Source of the DNA: JBDSLU01 sp031407765 | GTDB taxonomy: Bacteria; Acidobacteriota; Vicinamibacteria; Vicinamibacterales; Vicinamibacteraceae | Assembly: GCA_031407765.1 (NCBI GenBank) | Contig: JANOIR010000041.1 | Location: 1-8,125, forward strand | DNA length: 8,125 bases | Direction of reading: 5' to 3' | Shown: positions 7,054-8,125 of the stretch, in pieces | Layout: the number at the start of each line of letters is the position of its first letter | How positions within the stretch are numbered: position 1 is the stretch's first letter | The notes under the pieces: model-generated | What the model was told of the DNA's origin: nothing | Databases searched by the model: none | Seen by the model: the letters and a program-made list of their open reading frames with translations, nothing else | Position numbers and translations under genes: made by a program

Positions 7054-7866
7054 ATGTCCACAGCTGACGGGCTTGGCCGGAATGTCGCACCCGACCGCGA
7101 CCTGGTCTTCGACATCCGCAGCGCGGCCGGTCTGGGCCGCCTGTTCTTCGCGCTGGCTCTGATCGGCTTCGGCCTCGAGAACATCTCGTTCGGGCACTAC
7201 GTCGTCGCGCGGGCGACACCGTGGCCGCCGGATCCGCTGCAGCAGCACCTGGTCGCCTACGTCACGGGGGTCCTGTTCCTGGCTTGCGGCGGCGCCATCC
7301 TCGCCGGGCGCTGGACGCGCGAAGCCGCCATCCAGGCGGCGGTGCTCATCCTCGGCTGGTCGCTGTGCCTGCACTGGCCGAAGACGATCGGCGGCGATAC
7401 GTTCAGCGGCAACTGGACCAACGCGCTCAAGGCGGTGGTCCTGGCTGCCGGCGGCGTCGTGCTCGCCGCCCGTGCCGCCGGACCGCCGAGCGCGCTGCTG
7501 TCGGCACTCAGCCGGATCGCACCGCATGCCGCGGCGCCGTTCTTCCTCCTCGCGGGGATCCAGCACATCCTGTTCGTCCAGTTCGTCGAGACGCTGGTCC
7601 CGCCGTTCATCCCGTTCCCGCGCTTCTGGAGCTACTTCGCGGCGGCCGCGCTCCTCGCGGCCGGCTTCGGCCTGCTCACGCCGCCGGTGCGGCGGCTGGC
7701 CGCGCTCCTGACCGGCTGGATGGTCTTCTCGTGGGTGTTCCTGGTCCACGTCCCGCTGGTCGTCCGGCTCGGACCGCTCGAATGGCAGGGCGTCTTCGAA
7801 GCCCTCGGGATCAGCGGCGTCTGCCTGCTGCTGGCGGGACCGCACGCGTCTCCAGTGGCGGACTAG
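7054..7866 (+). CDS. DoxX/SURF4-like eight-helix membrane protein
   Basis: This 270-aa protein has about eight hydrophobic segments, near residues 27-41, 66-85, 91-108, 122-140, 160-178, 192-208, 213-232 and 245-262. They form two similar groups of four, the size of one DoxX unit. The first half carries GFGLENISFGHYV (38-50) and CLHWP (105-109); the second carries a comparable block LFVQFVETLVPPFIP (173-187) and LVHVP (230-234). These features resemble the DoxX-like family of small inner-membrane proteins, whose members have been linked to respiratory or redox functions, though the role of most is unknown. The 26-residue N-terminus before the first helix is polar and probably cytoplasmic. ATG 7054 is the only sensible start and has a -10-like box just upstream rather than a ribosome site. 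It is transcribed away from glgB and ends 45 bases before the antitoxin gene. The family call is from overall pattern, and the function is unknown. Confidence 0.75.
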   Translation: MSTADGLGRNVAPDRDLVFDIRSAAGLGRLFFALALIGFGLENISFGHYVVARATPWPPDPLQQHLVAYVTGVLFLACGGAILAGRWTREAAIQAAVLILGWSLCLHWPKTIGGDTFSGNWTNALKAVVLAAGGVVLAARAAGPPSALLSALSRIAPHAAAPFFLLAGIQHILFVQFVETLVPPFIPFPRFWSYFAAAALLAAGFGLLTPPVRRLAALLTGWMVFSWVFLVHVPLVVRLGPLEWQGVFEALGISGVCLLLAGPHASPVAD

Positions 7867-7892
7867 AGTCCCCTCGAGGCACCCCCGAGCGC

Positions 7893-7898
7893 TATCAT
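7893..7898 (+). promoter_or_regulatory. Putative -10 box (TATCAT) of the antitoxin gene
   Basis: TATCAT fits TATAAT in 5 of 6 positions and ends 13 bases before ATG 7912, so a transcript could begin about 6-8 bases before the start codon. GGTAGG (7901-7906) lies between and could serve as a weak ribosome site if transcription starts further upstream. The gap 7867-7911 contains no convincing terminator, only a short palindrome CCTCGAGG (7872-7879), so read-through from the DoxX-like gene is also possible. Confidence 0.4.
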
Positions 7899-7911
7899 CC
7901 GGTAGGCGCCC

Positions 7912-8125
7912 ATGAAGACGACCGTCGAGATCGCGGACGACCTCCTGGCCGCGGCGCAGCGAGTCGCCGACTCGCGTGGCGTGACCGTGCAGGCGCTGGT
8001 CGAGGAAGGCTTGCGACAGGTCGTGGAGGCGGCGCGCGAGCGGCCACGCTTCCACCTGCGCGATGCGTCGTTCGGCGGGTCCGGCATCGATCCGGCATTC
8101 GAGGACGGCAACTGGGAGCGGATTC
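7912..8125 (+). CDS. vapB: VapB-family type II antitoxin (ribbon-helix-helix), 3' truncated by the window edge
   Basis: The frame opens at ATG 7912 and is still open at the right edge, with 71 complete codons visible. The N-terminus MKTTVEIADDLLAAAQRVAD has the short beta strand and first helix of a ribbon-helix-helix DNA-binding fold. The second helix follows as VTVQALVEEGLRQVVEA (24-40). The later segment FHLRDASFGGSGIDPAFED (47-65) and NWERI (67-71) matches the C-terminal toxin-wrapping tail I know from VapB antitoxins paired with PIN-domain VapC ribonucleases. In such systems the antitoxin binds and blocks the toxin, and the complex represses its own promoter. Probably only a few codons are missing. 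A vapC gene would be expected immediately downstream, outside this window. The family is fairly sure; the partner is an inference. Confidence 0.85.
   Translation, partial: MKTTVEIADDLLAAAQRVADSRGVTVQALVEEGLRQVVEAARERPRFHLRDASFGGSGIDPAFEDGNWERI

Noticed and set aside
7867..7911. Possible terminator between the DoxX-like gene and vapB
   Set aside because: Only a short palindrome CCTCGAGG and a weak CTCG/CGAG pairing are present, with no T-run.
6895..8055. Minus-strand open frame of 386 codons across the DoxX-like gene and the antitoxin
   Set aside because: It is in antisense register with the DoxX-like gene, with a charged, repetitive translation that lacks domain motifs. The plus-strand genes have clear membrane helices and an RHH fold.
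1..8125. CRISPR arrays, tRNA or rRNA genes, insertion sequences, phage genes
   Set aside because: I saw no regularly spaced direct repeats, no cloverleaf-like segments, no transposase motifs and no terminal inverted repeats. Nearly all bases are covered by ordinary genes.

Overview
The window is a gene-dense, very GC-rich bacterial segment. Third codon positions are almost all G or C. The gene content is a hybrid-kinase-type receiver domain, an exported M1-type peptidase with a GMEY motif, a GlgB branching enzyme and a VapB-type antitoxin. This fits a free-living, high-GC, Gram-negative-like bacterium. An Acidobacteriota (Vicinamibacteria-like) genome is my best guess from the style of the proteins, but it is only an inference. 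There is no phage, transposon, CRISPR or RNA gene that I can see.

Layout from left to right: (1) The 3' end of a response-regulator receiver domain (+, cut by the window edge). It is followed after 3 bases by a 484-aa protein (+) that carries degenerate but recognisable GH18-type TIM-barrel motifs. (2) A three-gene leftward run on the minus strand: glgB (about 6889 to 4664), then 11 bases later an exported M1-family metallopeptidase (4652 to 2676), then a polytopic membrane protein whose start lies inside the last 16 bases of the peptidase gene. The reading frame of this last gene runs 240 bases into the 3' end of the convergent GH18-like gene, an unusual tail-to-tail overlap. (3) A divergent intergenic region of 164 bases that holds a GC hairpin and weak promoter-like hexamers. 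(4) A rightward DoxX/SURF4-like eight-helix membrane protein that looks like a duplicated four-helix unit. (5) The start of a VapB-family ribbon-helix-helix antitoxin gene cut by the right edge. Its VapC toxin partner would be expected just outside the window.

Functionally, glgB builds alpha-1,6 branches in glycogen, while the peptidase and the membrane protein behind it look like an envelope-associated pair, so the run looks like shared transcription rather than one pathway. I do not see a convincing new multi-gene system. The most interesting points are the antiparallel convergent overlap, the altered GH18-like active-site motif, and the duplicated DoxX-like protein.
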